The notes below the pieces were generated by a model that was not told where the DNA came from, searched no databases, and saw nothing but the letters and a program-made list of their open reading frames with translations. The position numbers were made by a program, and so were the translations under genes. A stretch of DNA of 45,502 nucleotides from Frateuria sp. Soil773 (lineage in GTDB: Bacteria; Pseudomonadota; Gammaproteobacteria; Xanthomonadales; Rhodanobacteraceae), in contig NZ_LMSL01000010.1 of the NCBI RefSeq assembly GCF_001428405.1, positions 74,661-120,162 on the forward strand. The letters run 5' to 3'. Positions 29,589-37,360 of this stretch are shown here, one piece after another (positions within the stretch are counted from its first letter, which is position 1; every line of letters begins with the position of its first letter).

Positions 29589-29606
29589 TTGGCGGGCCGT
29601 CGGGCC

Positions 29607-31193
29607 TCAGGCCGCGACCGCTTCCGCCACCGGCGCCGAGGTGCGGATCAGGTGGTCGAAGGCGCTCAGCGCCGCGGTGGAGCCGGCGCCCATCGCGATC
29701 ACGATCTGCTTGTACGGCACCGTGGTGGCATCGCCGGCGGCGAACACGCCGGGCAGCGAGGTCTGGCCGCGCTCGTCGATCACGATCTCCCCGCGCGGCG
29801 ACAGTTCCAGCGTGCCCTTCAGCCACTCGGTGTTCGGCAGCAGGCCGATCTGCACGAAGATGCCTTCCAGTTCGAGGCTGTGCAGGCTGCCGTCGGCGCG
29901 GTCCTTGTAGACCAGGCCGTTGACCTTCTGGCCGTCGCCCAGCACCTCGGTGGTCTGCGCGCTGACGATCACGTCCACGTTCGGCAAGCTGCGCAGCTTG
30001 CGCTGCAGCACCTCGTCGGCGCGCAGCTTGCCGTCGAACTCGATCAAGGTGACGTGGCTGACGATGCCGGCCAGGTCGATAGCGGCCTCCACGCCGGAGT
30101 TGCCGCCGCCGATCACCGCCACGCGCTTGCCCTTGAACAGCGGGCCGTCGCAGTGCGGGCAGTAGGCCACGCCCTTGTTGCGGTAGTCGTTCTCGCCGGG
30201 CACGCCCATCTGGCGCCAGCGCGCGCCGGTGGAAAGGATCACCGTCTTCGACTTCAGCGTGGCGCCGTTGGCGAGCTGGATCTCGACCAGGCCGCCGGTG
30301 GCGTCGCTGGCCGGCACCAGCTTCTCGGCGCGCTGCAGGTTCATCACGTCCACGTCGTACTCGTGCACGTGCTGCTCCAGCGCGGTGGCGAGCTTCGGGC
30401 CCTCGGTATAGGTCATCGAGACGAAGTTCTCGATCGCCATGGTGTCCAGCACCTGGCCGCCGAAGCGCTCGGCCGCCACGCCGGTGCGGATGCCCTTGCG
30501 CGCGGCGTAGATCGCCGCCGCCGCACCGGCGGGGCCGCCGCCGACCACCAGCACGTCGAACGCGTCCTTGGCGCCGATCTTCTCGGCGGCGCGCTGCGGG
30601 GCGCCGGTGTCCAGCTTGGCGAGGATCTGCTCGATCGTCATGCGGCCCTGCTCGAACGGCTGGCCGTTGAGCAGCACGGTGGGCACGGACATGATCTCGC
30701 GCGCCTCGACCTCGGCCTGGTACAGCGCGCCGTCGATGGCGACGTGGCGGATGTTGGGGTTCAGCACCGCCATCAGGTTGAGCGACTGCACGGTTTCCGG
30801 GCAGCTCTGGCACGACAGCGACATGTAGGTCTCGAAGACGTACTCGCCTTCGAGGTCGCGCACCTGGTCGGCCAGATCCGGGGAAATCTTCGCCGGGTGC
30901 CCGCCGACCTGCAGCAGCGCCAGCACCAGCGAGGTGAACTCGTGGCCCATCGGGATGCCGGCGAAGCGCACGCCGACGTCGGTGCCGACGCGGTTGATCG
31001 CGAACGAGGGCTTGCGCGGCTCGCTGTCGTCGCGGCGCAGGGCGACCTTGTCCGACAGCGAGGCGATCTCGCCGAGCAGTTCGTTCAGTTCGGCCGACTT
31101 GGCGCCGTCGTCGAGGGACGCGACGATCTCGATCGGCTGCACGACCTTTTCCAAGTAGGCCTTCAACTGGGTCTTGAGAGTGGTGTCGAGCAT
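29607..31193 (-). CDS. ahpF: alkyl hydroperoxide reductase subunit F
   Basis: The product is 528 residues. The start at 31193 ([14 protein letters not shown]) has GGAG seven bases upstream, and the longer frame is not used. The N-terminal tandem thioredoxin-fold domain carries [10 protein letters not shown] (CxxC). The FAD/NADH oxidoreductase part carries [21 protein letters not shown], the redox-active [16 protein letters not shown], and [16 protein letters not shown]. AhpF passes electrons from NADH to AhpC. It lies downstream of ahpC with an unusually long structured gap of 191 bp. Confidence 0.97.
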   Translation of the reverse strand: MLDTTLKTQLKAYLEKVVQPIEIVASLDDGAKSAELNELLGEIASLSDKVALRRDDSEPRKPSFAINRVGTDVGVRFAGIPMGHEFTSLVLALLQVGGHPAKISPDLADQVRDLEGEYVFETYMSLSCQSCPETVQSLNLMAVLNPNIRHVAIDGALYQAEVEAREIMSVPTVLLNGQPFEQGRMTIEQILAKLDTGAPQRAAEKIGAKDAFDVLVVGGGPAGAAAAIYAARKGIRTGVAAERFGGQVLDTMAIENFVSMTYTEGPKLATALEQHVHEYDVDVMNLQRAEKLVPASDATGGLVEIQLANGATLKSKTVILSTGARWRQMGVPGENDYRNKGVAYCPHCDGPLFKGKRVAVIGGGNSGVEAAIDLAGIVSHVTLIEFDGKLRADEVLQRKLRSLPNVDVIVSAQTTEVLGDGQKVNGLVYKDRADGSLHSLELEGIFVQIGLLPNTEWLKGTLELSPRGEIVIDERGQTSLPGVFAAGDATTVPYKQIVIAMGAGSTAALSAFDHLIRTSAPVAEAVAA

Positions 31194-31229
31194 GTCGATG
31201 GCTCCATGCGGGCAAAGGGATGGATGGGC

Positions 31230-31320
31230 GCTTGCAGAAGCGGCCTGGGACGGAGGGGGAACCGGGGGAGGGGAGGCCGGCTGATGCCGCCCAGGTGCGG
31301 CCCAGGCCGCTTTTGCAAGC
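31230..31320. other. long inverted repeat in the ahpC-ahpF gap
   Basis: 20-base arms (31230-31249 and 31301-31320; GCTTGCAGAAGCGGCCTGGG and its complement with one mismatch) enclose a 51-base G-rich loop. As RNA this is a very stable stem between the two co-oriented genes and may reduce read-through into ahpF or protect the ahpC message. Confidence 0.7.
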
Positions 31321-31341
31321 ATCCGGCGGGATGCCGCGGGA

Positions 31342-31368
31342 GGAATCCGGGCGTCGCGCCCGGATTCC
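31342..31368. terminator. stem-loop just after ahpC
   Basis: Perfect 12-bp arms (GGAATCCGGGCG / CGCCCGGATTCC) with a 3-base loop begin 16 bp past the ahpC stop. No T-tract follows on the minus strand, so partial termination or 3'-end stabilisation is more likely than full termination. Confidence 0.5.
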
Positions 31369-31384
31369 GTTTACCGCAGGTGGA

Positions 31385-31948
31385 TCAGATCTTGCCGACC
31401 AGGTCGAGCGACGGCGCCAGGGTCTTGTCGCCTTCCTTCCACTTGGCCGGGCAGACCTCGTTCGGGTGGGCGGCGACGTATTGGGCGGCCTTGACCTTGC
31501 GCAGCAGCTCCGAGGCGTCGCGGCCGATGCCGCCGGCGTTGACCTCGACGATCTGGATCTTGCCCGCCGGGTCGATCACGAAGGTGCCGCGGTCGGCCAG
31601 GCCGGCTTCCTCGATCATCACCTCGAAGTTGCGGCTGATCGCGCCGGTCGGGTCGCCGACCATGGTGTAGTTGATCTTCTTCACCGCGTCGGAGGTGTCG
31701 TGCCACGCCTTGTGCGCGAAGTGGGTGTCGGTGGAGACCGAGTAGATCTCGACGCCCAGCTTCTGGAACTCGGCGTAGTTGTCGGCCAGGTCTTCCAGCT
31801 CGGTCGGGCAGACGAAGGTGAAATCGGCGGGGTAGAAGAACACGACCGACCACTTGCCCTTCAGGTCGGCGTCGGTCACTTCGATGAACTTGCCGCTCTT
31901 GAACGCCTGGGCCTTGAACGGCTTCACTTCGGTATTGATCAAAGACAC
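31385..31948 (-). CDS. ahpC: alkyl hydroperoxide reductase subunit C (peroxiredoxin)
   Basis: The product is 187 residues, starting at GTG 31948 with GGAG eight bases upstream. It is a typical 2-Cys peroxiredoxin: the peroxidatic Cys is in [15 protein letters not shown] and the resolving Cys in [13 protein letters not shown]. It reduces H2O2 and organic peroxides and is re-reduced by AhpF, encoded downstream. A well-spaced sigma-70 promoter and an OxyR-like site lie directly upstream (31985-32049). Confidence 0.98.
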   Translation of the reverse strand: MSLINTEVKPFKAQAFKSGKFIEVTDADLKGKWSVVFFYPADFTFVCPTELEDLADNYAEFQKLGVEIYSVSTDTHFAHKAWHDTSDAVKKINYTMVGDPTGAISRNFEVMIEEAGLADRGTFVIDPAGKIQIVEVNAGGIGRDASELLRKVKAAQYVAAHPNEVCPAKWKEGDKTLAPSLDLVGKI

Positions 31949-31984
31949 GATGGAATCTCCATGTGGTGGGTGGTGATGGGGTCA

Positions 31985-32013
31985 ATTCTAGGCCGTATCC
32001 ACGATCAGTCCAA
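31985..32013 (-). promoter_or_regulatory. ahpC sigma-70 promoter
   Basis: Read on the minus strand, -35 TTGGAC (32008-32013) and -10 TAGAAT (31985-31990) are separated by exactly 17 bp, 37 bp before the GTG start. Confidence 0.8.
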
Positions 32014-32049
32014 TTGATTGTGGGGATGGTTTGAATAGACAGGGGCTAT
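32013..32049 (-). promoter_or_regulatory. candidate OxyR site upstream of ahpC
   Basis: The minus strand shows ATAG-N7-CTAT-N7-ATCC-N7-CAAT. The first two tetrads match the OxyR consensus (ATAG-N7-CTAT-N7-ATAG-N7-CTAT) perfectly, the third matches 2 of 4 and the last 3 of 4. It abuts the -35 of ahpC, the position used for OxyR activation. Confidence 0.65.
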
Positions 32050-32077
32050 CGCCGGGATGGCGTGCAGCACGGGCACT

Positions 32078-33294
32078 CTATCCCTGCCGCTGCGGCCGGG
32101 CGCCGGCGTAGTTCGCACGGGGGCGGATCAGGCTGCCGCCGTCCTGCTGTTCCAGCGCGTGCGCCAGCCAGCCGGCCATGCGACCGGCGGCGAACAGCGA
32201 CAGCGCGGCGCCGGCGTCCAGGCCGTACAGCGAGCCGATCGCCGCCAACGCGAAATCCAGGCTGGGCGGGCGGCCGCAGCCGTCGTTCGCGGCGGCGACC
32301 AGGTGCTGCAGGCGCGCCATGCCGGCGGGACGCGGGCGGACCTCGCCGAGCATCCGCAGCAGCAGGGCGGCGCGCGGGTCGCCTTCCGGATACAGCGGAT
32401 GGCCGAAGCCGGGCAACTGGTCGCCGCGACGCAGCCGTTCGCGCACGTATTCGGCCGGACGCGGCTGCTGCAGCGCCTGCTGGATCAGCGCATGCGCGCG
32501 CGCGGTGGCGCCGCCGTGCTGCGGGCCGGACAACGCCGCCAGCCCCGCGCAGGCCGCCGCGTGCAGGCCGGCGCCGGTGGAGGCGGCCACGCGGGTGGCG
32601 AAGGCGGAGGCGTTCAGTTCGTGGTCGGCGCACAGCACCAGCGCCGCGCGGACCAGCTCCTCCAGGGCGGGATCGCCAGGCCGCCAGCTACGCGCCATCA
32701 GCCGGTGGATCGGCTGCCGGTCGGGCCGGACACCGCAGAGCAGGGCGGCGGTTTCGCGCAGCAGACGCGCGGCGCATTCGCGGCGGTGCGCGGCATCGGT
32801 GCTATGCGCGTGCGGCGCGTCGAGCGCGAGCAGGGGCAGGGCCGCGGCGGTGCGCTCCAGCGGCGGGAGACCGGGCTGGCGCAGCAGCGTCCCGACGATC
32901 CTCGGCCAGGCGGCCGGCGGCGGCGTGGCGAACGGATCGCGGTCGCCGCTTTCCCACAGCAGCGCGCGGTGTCTTCCAGGCTGGCGCCGGACTGCGCCAG
33001 CGCGATGGCCGGCTGCCCGCGGTAATAGTGGCCGTGCGGGCGGATCAGCGAGATCCGCGTCTCCAGCACCGGCAGGCCCCAGGTCAGGCTGTGCGCGGCG
33101 CCCTGCGCCGCGCCGCGCCCGGCCTGGCGGCGTTCGATCAGGTGGGCGATGTCGTCGGCGCGGTATTCGCGGCTGCGCCCGTCCGGGCCGGGGCGCGAGT
33201 CGATCTTGCCGCGGCTGACGTAGGCATACAGCGTGGTCAGGCTGACGCCGAGCCGGCTGGCGGCGTCGTGGGCACAGAGATAGTCGGCGCGCAT
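32078..33294 (-). pseudogene. helix-turn-helix/citrate-synthase fusion gene with one-base frameshift
   Basis: From ATG 33294 the protein starts with an excisionase/MerR-like DNA-binding domain (DAASRLGVSLTTLYAYVSRGKID, then SREYRADDIAHLIERR). It passes into a citrate-synthase fold (LETRISLIRPHGHYYRG). After ASLEDTAR (about 32963) the frame fails. In the next frame the family sequence continues at once as LLWESGDRDPFATPP and stays open to 32078. It includes ADHELNASAFATRV, SGPQHGGATARA, GFGHPLYPEGDPRA and the Asp in SLDFAL, so all citrate-synthase catalytic positions are present. One missing C at about 32962-32966 (GCGCGC-TGCTG for GCGCGCCTGCTG) explains it; the repaired protein would be about 405 residues. 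It is divergent from prpB. Confidence 0.8.
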
Positions 33295-33304
33295 GGGCTA
33301 CATA

Positions 33305-33332
33305 TTGATCCTTTTAATCAAGATTGATCAAT
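33305..33332. promoter_or_regulatory. overlapping TTGAT palindromes, candidate operator
   Basis: TTGAT-N7-ATCAA (33305-33321) is followed directly by the perfect palindrome ATTGATCAAT (33323-33332). They lie 11-38 bp before the start of the HTH/citrate-synthase gene and about 100 bp before prpB, in an AT-rich island. Autoregulation by the fusion protein is the simplest inference. Confidence 0.5.
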
Positions 33333-33408
33333 GTATTACCGGGTGACACAGTAGCTGCGGCGGCTGCTCGCGTACTGCGCCGCGGCATGGCCGCAGGGAC
33401 GCATCGCC

Positions 33409-33414
33409 TACAAT
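33409..33414 (+). promoter_or_regulatory. -10 element of prpB
   Basis: TACAAT (context CTACAATACG) lies 22 bp before the prpB ATG. The same CTACAATACG string serves acnD at 41336-41345. There is no good -35 at 16-18 bp, consistent with an activator. Confidence 0.5.
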
Positions 33415-33435
33415 ACGAAGTTTCGGAGAACCCTC

Positions 33436-34329
33436 ATGTCCCCACACGACACCGCCGGCGCGCGCTTCCGCGCCGCCCTCGCCGCCGAACAGCCGCTGCA
33501 GGTGATGGGCGCGATCACCGCCTACGCCGGGCTGATGGCCAAGCGCGTCGGCTACAAGGCGCTGTACCTTTCCGGCGGCGGCGTGGCCGCCAATTCGCTG
33601 GGCATGCCGGACCTGGGCATCAGCACGATGGAAGACGTGCTCACCGACGCGCGCCGCATCGTGGACGCCACCCAGCTCCCGCTGCTGGTCGACATCGATA
33701 CCGGCTGGGGCGGCGCGTTCAACATCGCGCGCACGATCCGCTCCTTCGTCAACGTCGGCGTGGCCGCCGTGCACATGGAGGACCAGGTCGGCCAGAAGCG
33801 CTGCGGCCACCGCCCCGGCAAGGAAGTGGTGCCGAAGGCGGAGATGGTCGACCGCGTGAAGGCCGCGGTGGATGCGCGCACCGATCCGGGCTTCGTGATC
33901 ATGGCGCGCACCGACGCGGCGGCGGTGGAAGGCATCGACGCGGCGATCGAGCGTGCCTGCGCCTACGTCGAGGCCGGCGCCGACATGATCTTCCCCGAGG
34001 CGATGAAGACGCTGGACGACTACCGCCGCTTCAAGGCCGCGGTGAAGGTGCCGATCCTGGCCAACCTCACCGAGTTCGGCTCCACCCCGTTCTTCACCAC
34101 CGACGAGCTGCGCGACGTCGGCGTGGACATCGCGCTGTACTGCTGCGGCGCCTACCGCGCGATGAACAAGGCCGCACTGAACTTCTACGAGACGGTGCGC
34201 CGCGAGGGCACCCAGAAGAGCATCGTGGACACCCTGCAGACGCGCGAGGAGCTGTACGACTTCCTCGGCTACCACGCCTACGAGGACAAGCTCGACGCGC
34301 TGTTCGCCGGCGGCGAGTCCAGGGGCTGA
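33436..34329 (+). CDS. prpB: 2-methylisocitrate lyase
   Basis: The product is 297 residues. It is of the isocitrate-lyase/PEP-mutase fold with [36 protein letters not shown], the active-site loop [14 protein letters not shown] (catalytic Cys), IMARTDA and [13 protein letters not shown], all typical of PrpB rather than glyoxylate-cycle AceA. It cleaves 2-methylisocitrate to pyruvate and succinate, the last step of the methylcitrate cycle. CGGAGAA precedes the ATG. It is followed after 4 bp by a VOC gene and then prpC. Confidence 0.96.
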   Translation: MSPHDTAGARFRAALAAEQPLQVMGAITAYAGLMAKRVGYKALYLSGGGVAANSLGMPDLGISTMEDVLTDARRIVDATQLPLLVDIDTGWGGAFNIARTIRSFVNVGVAAVHMEDQVGQKRCGHRPGKEVVPKAEMVDRVKAAVDARTDPGFVIMARTDAAAVEGIDAAIERACAYVEAGADMIFPEAMKTLDDYRRFKAAVKVPILANLTEFGSTPFFTTDELRDVGVDIALYCCGAYRAMNKAALNFYETVRREGTQKSIVDTLQTREELYDFLGYHAYEDKLDALFAGGESRG

Positions 34330-34333
34330 TCCG

Positions 34334-34702
34334 ATGATCCGCGCCATCGACCACGTGCAGTTGGCGATGCCCGCCGGCGGCGAGCCGATGGCCCGGCAGT
34401 TCTACGTCGGCGCGCTGGGCCTGGCCGAACTGCCCAAGCCGCCGGTGCTGGCCGCGCGCGGCGGCGCCTGGTTCGGCCGCGGTGCCGTGCAGTTGCACCT
34501 CGGCGTGGACGAGGATTTCCACGCGGCGCGCAAGGCGCACCCGGGCCTGCTGGTCGACGACCTGGACGGCCTGCTCGCGCGCCTGCGGGCGCAGGGCATC
34601 GCGGTACGCGAGGACAGCGGGCTGCCGGGCTACCGACGCGCCTTCGTGGCCGACCCCTTCGGCAACCGCATCGAGCTGATGCAATCCATTCCTTCCTCAT
34701 GA
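34334..34702 (+). CDS. VOC-superfamily (glyoxalase-like) protein
   Basis: The product is 122 residues, one VOC module: it starts [12 protein letters not shown], has the middle metal-type residues in [11 protein letters not shown], and ends [17 protein letters not shown]. The pattern fits a dimeric metal-binding lyase or dioxygenase-like protein, with His in DHVQL, His in LHLGV and Glu in RIELMQ. It lies 4 bp after prpB and 44 bp before prpC, so it is co-transcribed with propionate genes. A role in handling a by-product of propionyl-CoA or methylcitrate metabolism is inferred; the substrate is unknown. Confidence 0.88.
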   Translation: MIRAIDHVQLAMPAGGEPMARQFYVGALGLAELPKPPVLAARGGAWFGRGAVQLHLGVDEDFHAARKAHPGLLVDDLDGLLARLRAQGIAVREDSGLPGYRRAFVADPFGNRIELMQSIPSS

Positions 34703-34746
34703 AACGTGCGGCGCCACCGCCGCACGGCCATTCCCAGGAGTCATCG

Positions 34747-35892
34747 ATGAGCGAGCAAGTCCTTCCCAAGGCCAAGAAATCCGTAGCGCTGTCCGGCGTG
34801 GCGGCGGGCAACACCGCGCTGTGCACGGTCGGCCGCAGCGGCAACGACCTGCACTACCGCGGCTACGACATCCACGACCTGGCGGCCAAGGGCTGCTTCG
34901 AGGAAGTGGCCTACCTGCTGGTGCACGGCGTGCTGCCGAACTGGGCCGAACTGAACGCCTACCGCGCCAAGCTCAAGCGCCTGCGCGGCCTGCCGGCGCC
35001 GGTGAAGGGCGCGCTGGAACTGCTGCCCGCCGCGACCCACCCGATGGACGTGCTGCGCACCGGGTGCTCGGTGCTGGGTACCGTGCTGCCGGAGAAGGAC
35101 GACCACAACGTCACCGGCGCGCGCGACATCGCCGACCGCCTGATGGCCAGCTTCGGCTCGATGCTGCTGTACTGGTATCACTTCAGCCACAACGGCAAGC
35201 GCGTCGAGACCGAGACCGACGACGAGTCGATCGCCGCGCACTTCCTGCACCTGCTGCACGGCCGCAAGCCCAGCGAGCTGCACGCGCAGGCGCTGGACAA
35301 GTCGCTGGTGCTCTACGCCGAGCACGAGTTCAACGCCTCCACCTTCACCGCGCGCGTGATCGCCGGCACCGGCTCGGACCTGTACTCGGCCATCACCGGC
35401 GCGATCGGCGCGCTGCGCGGCCCCAAGCACGGCGGCGCGAACGAGGTGGCGATGGAGATCATCGCGCGCTACCGCAACGCGGCCGACGCCGAGGCGGACA
35501 TCCGCGCCCGCGTCGAGCGCAAGGAGATCATCATCGGCTTCGGCCATCCGGTGTACACGGTGTCCGACCCGCGCAACGAGATCATCAAGGAGGTCTCGCG
35601 CAAGCTGTGCACCGAGGGCGGCAACCCGGTGCTGTTCGAGGTGTCCGAGCGCATCGAGAAGCTGATGTGGGACCTCAAGAAGATGTTCCCGAACCTCGAC
35701 TGGTTCTCGGCCAGCGCGTACCACATGATGGGCGTGCCCACCGCGATGTTCACGCCGCTGTTCGTCATCGCACGCACCTCCGGCTGGAGCGCGCACGTGA
35801 TCGAGCAGCGCGAGGACGGCAAGATCATCCGTCCCAGCGCGAACTACACCGGCCCGGAAGACCAGACCTACGTGCCGATCGACAAGCGCTGA
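34747..35892 (+). CDS. prpC: 2-methylcitrate synthase
   Basis: The product is 381 residues, the shorter PrpC-type citrate synthase without the N-terminal extension of GltA. The ATG at 34747 has CAGGAG upstream. Signature blocks are [41 protein letters not shown] (catalytic His), [17 protein letters not shown] (catalytic His), and the Asp region in [14 protein letters not shown]. It condenses propionyl-CoA with oxaloacetate. It is last in the prpB-VOC-prpC operon and ends in a terminator hairpin. Confidence 0.96.
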   Translation: MSEQVLPKAKKSVALSGVAAGNTALCTVGRSGNDLHYRGYDIHDLAAKGCFEEVAYLLVHGVLPNWAELNAYRAKLKRLRGLPAPVKGALELLPAATHPMDVLRTGCSVLGTVLPEKDDHNVTGARDIADRLMASFGSMLLYWYHFSHNGKRVETETDDESIAAHFLHLLHGRKPSELHAQALDKSLVLYAEHEFNASTFTARVIAGTGSDLYSAITGAIGALRGPKHGGANEVAMEIIARYRNAADAEADIRARVERKEIIIGFGHPVYTVSDPRNEIIKEVSRKLCTEGGNPVLFEVSERIEKLMWDLKKMFPNLDWFSASAYHMMGVPTAMFTPLFVIARTSGWSAHVIEQREDGKIIRPSANYTGPEDQTYVPIDKR

Positions 35893-35914
35893 GCGCCGGC
35901 GCCATGAACGCATG

Positions 35915-35936
35915 CAGGGGGCCGCGAGGCCCCCTG
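35915..35936 (+). terminator. terminator after prpC
   Basis: 9-bp arms (CAGGGGGCC / GGCCCCCTG) with a GCGA loop are followed by TTGCTTT, 22 bp after the prpC stop. Confidence 0.8.
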
Positions 35937-35965
35937 TTGCTTTCCGCGGCCGGTCGCGGGACGCC

Positions 35966-35987
35966 GGTGTAACGGACCCGTTACACC
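35966..35987. promoter_or_regulatory. perfect 22-bp palindrome, candidate enhancer site
   Basis: Arms GGTGTAACGG and CCGTTACACC are separated by AC. The palindrome lies about 240 bp upstream of the sigma-54 -12 element at 36212-36215, a typical distance for an enhancer-binding protein. The rest of the 391-bp gap (35893-36283) holds the prpC terminator, this site, the sigma-54 promoter and a 5'-UTR hairpin. Confidence 0.6.
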
Positions 35988-36200
35988 TCGCTGCCGGCAA
36001 ACGCGGGCCCAAGCGGCTGTTTTCATTGGTGAATAGAGCGCCGGCCGAAGGCGTTTCGGGGATCGCCGCGAGACTGTAAAGCGCCTGCTACAACGACCCG
36101 GTTCCCCACGCCTGCGCGCGATGGCACTCGGCCTCCTGGCGTTTCTCCAAGTACGCGATTTCCCTTGGGATTCCGATTTTTCTCCGGACGGCGGCCGCGA

Positions 36201-36215
36201 TGGCACGCCGATTGC
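36201..36215 (+). promoter_or_regulatory. sigma-54 (RpoN) promoter of the Fap-like cluster
   Basis: TGGCAC (36201-36206), five bases, then TTGC (36212-36215): an exact match to the -24/-12 consensus, with GG and GC separated by 10 bp. Transcription would start near 36227, about 57 bp before the ATG at 36284. Confidence 0.75.
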
Positions 36216-36263
36216 CTCCGGCCTGGATGCTGTAGCGCAAGACCAAACAGGGGGTCACCACGC

Positions 36264-36282
36264 ATTGTTTCCGGAGAACAAT
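36264..36282 (+). promoter_or_regulatory. 5'-UTR hairpin holding the ribosome-binding site
   Basis: ATTGTT (36264-36269) and AACAAT (36277-36282) can pair, leaving the Shine-Dalgarno GGAG (36273-36276) in the loop, one base before the start codon. Confidence 0.4.
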
Positions 36283-36283
36283 C

Positions 36284-37231
36284 ATGCGCAAGACTCTGCT
36301 CGTATCAGCGATATGCCTGGGCCTGGGACTCAGCCTCTCGGCCATGGCGGACGACACCCAGACCGGCGCCGCCGGACCCACCGCGCAGCGGCACAGCAGC
36401 GCCGTGCAGACCAGCGACAGCTCGACCCATGCGAACCAGCGCAACAACAACGGCGACGCCTATGCCGACGGGCTGGGCAGCGCGGCGGCCAACAACAGCG
36501 GAACGGCGACCTCTTCGGTAGCCAATTCCTTCAACACCAGCAAGGCGGTGGCGATCAGCCGGCTCGACGGCACGGTGACGGACATCCGCGCGCATGACAT
36601 CGGCAACGTGGCCAGGAACAGCGGCAACGCCAACGGCGGCCGCGGCGGCGCGGGCGGCGAAGGCTACGGCGGCGACGGCCACGGCGGCCGCGGCGGATCG
36701 GGCGGCGACGGCGGCAACGCGAACTCGCACAGCGGCCGTGCCGGCGGATCGGGTGCCGACAGCGGTTACGTGGGCGCCCTGAGCGCGGCGTCGGGCGGCG
36801 ATTCGAACGGCGACAACTATGCCAACGCGCGCAATCGCTCGCGCGGATCGGGCAGCACCGGCGGTACGGCGACCGGCGGCAGCGGCAGCTGGGCCGGCGG
36901 CGCCGGCACCGGCGGCGCGGCCACCGCGAGCAGCGGCGCGGCGAGTGCGACCGGCGGTACCAGCGGCGCGGCCGACAGCACCGGCGGCATGGGCGGCGCG
37001 GGCGGCAGCGGCGCCTCCGGCACCGGCGGCGCGGGCATGGGCGGTGCGGGCGGTAGCGGCGGCGCCGGCGGATCGAACATGGTGGATGCCGGCACGTTCG
37101 ACATGTCCAACAACATGAGCGGCGCGGCGGCGGCCGCAGCCGGCGTGACCGTGATGGCGCAGAACAGCGGCGTCGGTTCGCTGATCCAGCAGAGCGTCAA
37201 CGTCCAGGCGAACCTCAACGTCGGGCCGTAG
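36284..37231 (+). CDS. glycine-rich exported protein, putative fibre subunit
   Basis: The product is 315 residues with a Sec signal (1-22, cleaving after SAMA). Residues 23-115 are Asn/Ser/Thr/Ala-rich and contain SRLDGTVTD (92-100). Residues about 116-265 are a low-complexity Gly/Ala/Ser block (GGAGG, GGSGG, GTGGA) with almost no hydrophobic residues. Residues 266-315 form a distinct end: MVDAGTFDMSNNMSGAA, then GVTVMAQNSGVGSLIQQSV. The two flanking parts are also found, directly joined, in the next gene. This is the first gene after a sigma-54 promoter and is followed by a stable hairpin, as expected for an abundant structural subunit. It heads a cluster with C39-peptidase and FapF-type barrel genes. 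It has no FapB/FapC repeats, so amyloid formation is inferred only. Confidence 0.82.
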   Translation: MRKTLLVSAICLGLGLSLSAMADDTQTGAAGPTAQRHSSAVQTSDSSTHANQRNNNGDAYADGLGSAAANNSGTATSSVANSFNTSKAVAISRLDGTVTDIRAHDIGNVARNSGNANGGRGGAGGEGYGGDGHGGRGGSGGDGGNANSHSGRAGGSGADSGYVGALSAASGGDSNGDNYANARNRSRGSGSTGGTATGGSGSWAGGAGTGGAATASSGAASATGGTSGAADSTGGMGGAGGSGASGTGGAGMGGAGGSGGAGGSNMVDAGTFDMSNNMSGAAAAAAGVTVMAQNSGVGSLIQQSVNVQANLNVGP

Positions 37232-37243
37232 GCAGTCCCCGGG

Positions 37244-37270
37244 CCGTGGAGCGCCGCCGGCGCTCCACGG
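37244..37270 (+). other. intercistronic hairpin after the glycine-rich gene
   Basis: Perfect 12-bp arms (CCGTGGAGCGCC / GGCGCTCCACGG) with a 3-base loop begin 13 bp after the stop. No T-run follows. It could be a partial terminator or a 3' stabiliser that keeps the first gene's message more abundant than the rest. Confidence 0.6.
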
Positions 37271-37360
37271 CATGGTTTGCGGCGGCCGCCGGTTTCGTCC
37301 GGCCGGCCGTCGCGCGCCGCCTGCGACGCGGGCGCGCGGAAGAATCGTTGGAGAGATGCC

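Noticed and set aside
33388-33405. sigma-54 promoter before prpB
   Set aside because: GG-N10-GC spacing exists (TGGCCG...ACGC), but the -12 lacks TT and the -24 lacks CAC. A sigma-70 TACAAT is better placed.
36284-37231. PE-PGRS-like or silk-like protein from another lineage
   Set aside because: Glycine-rich composition alone is misleading: the signal peptide, flanking motifs and neighbours tie it to the export cluster.
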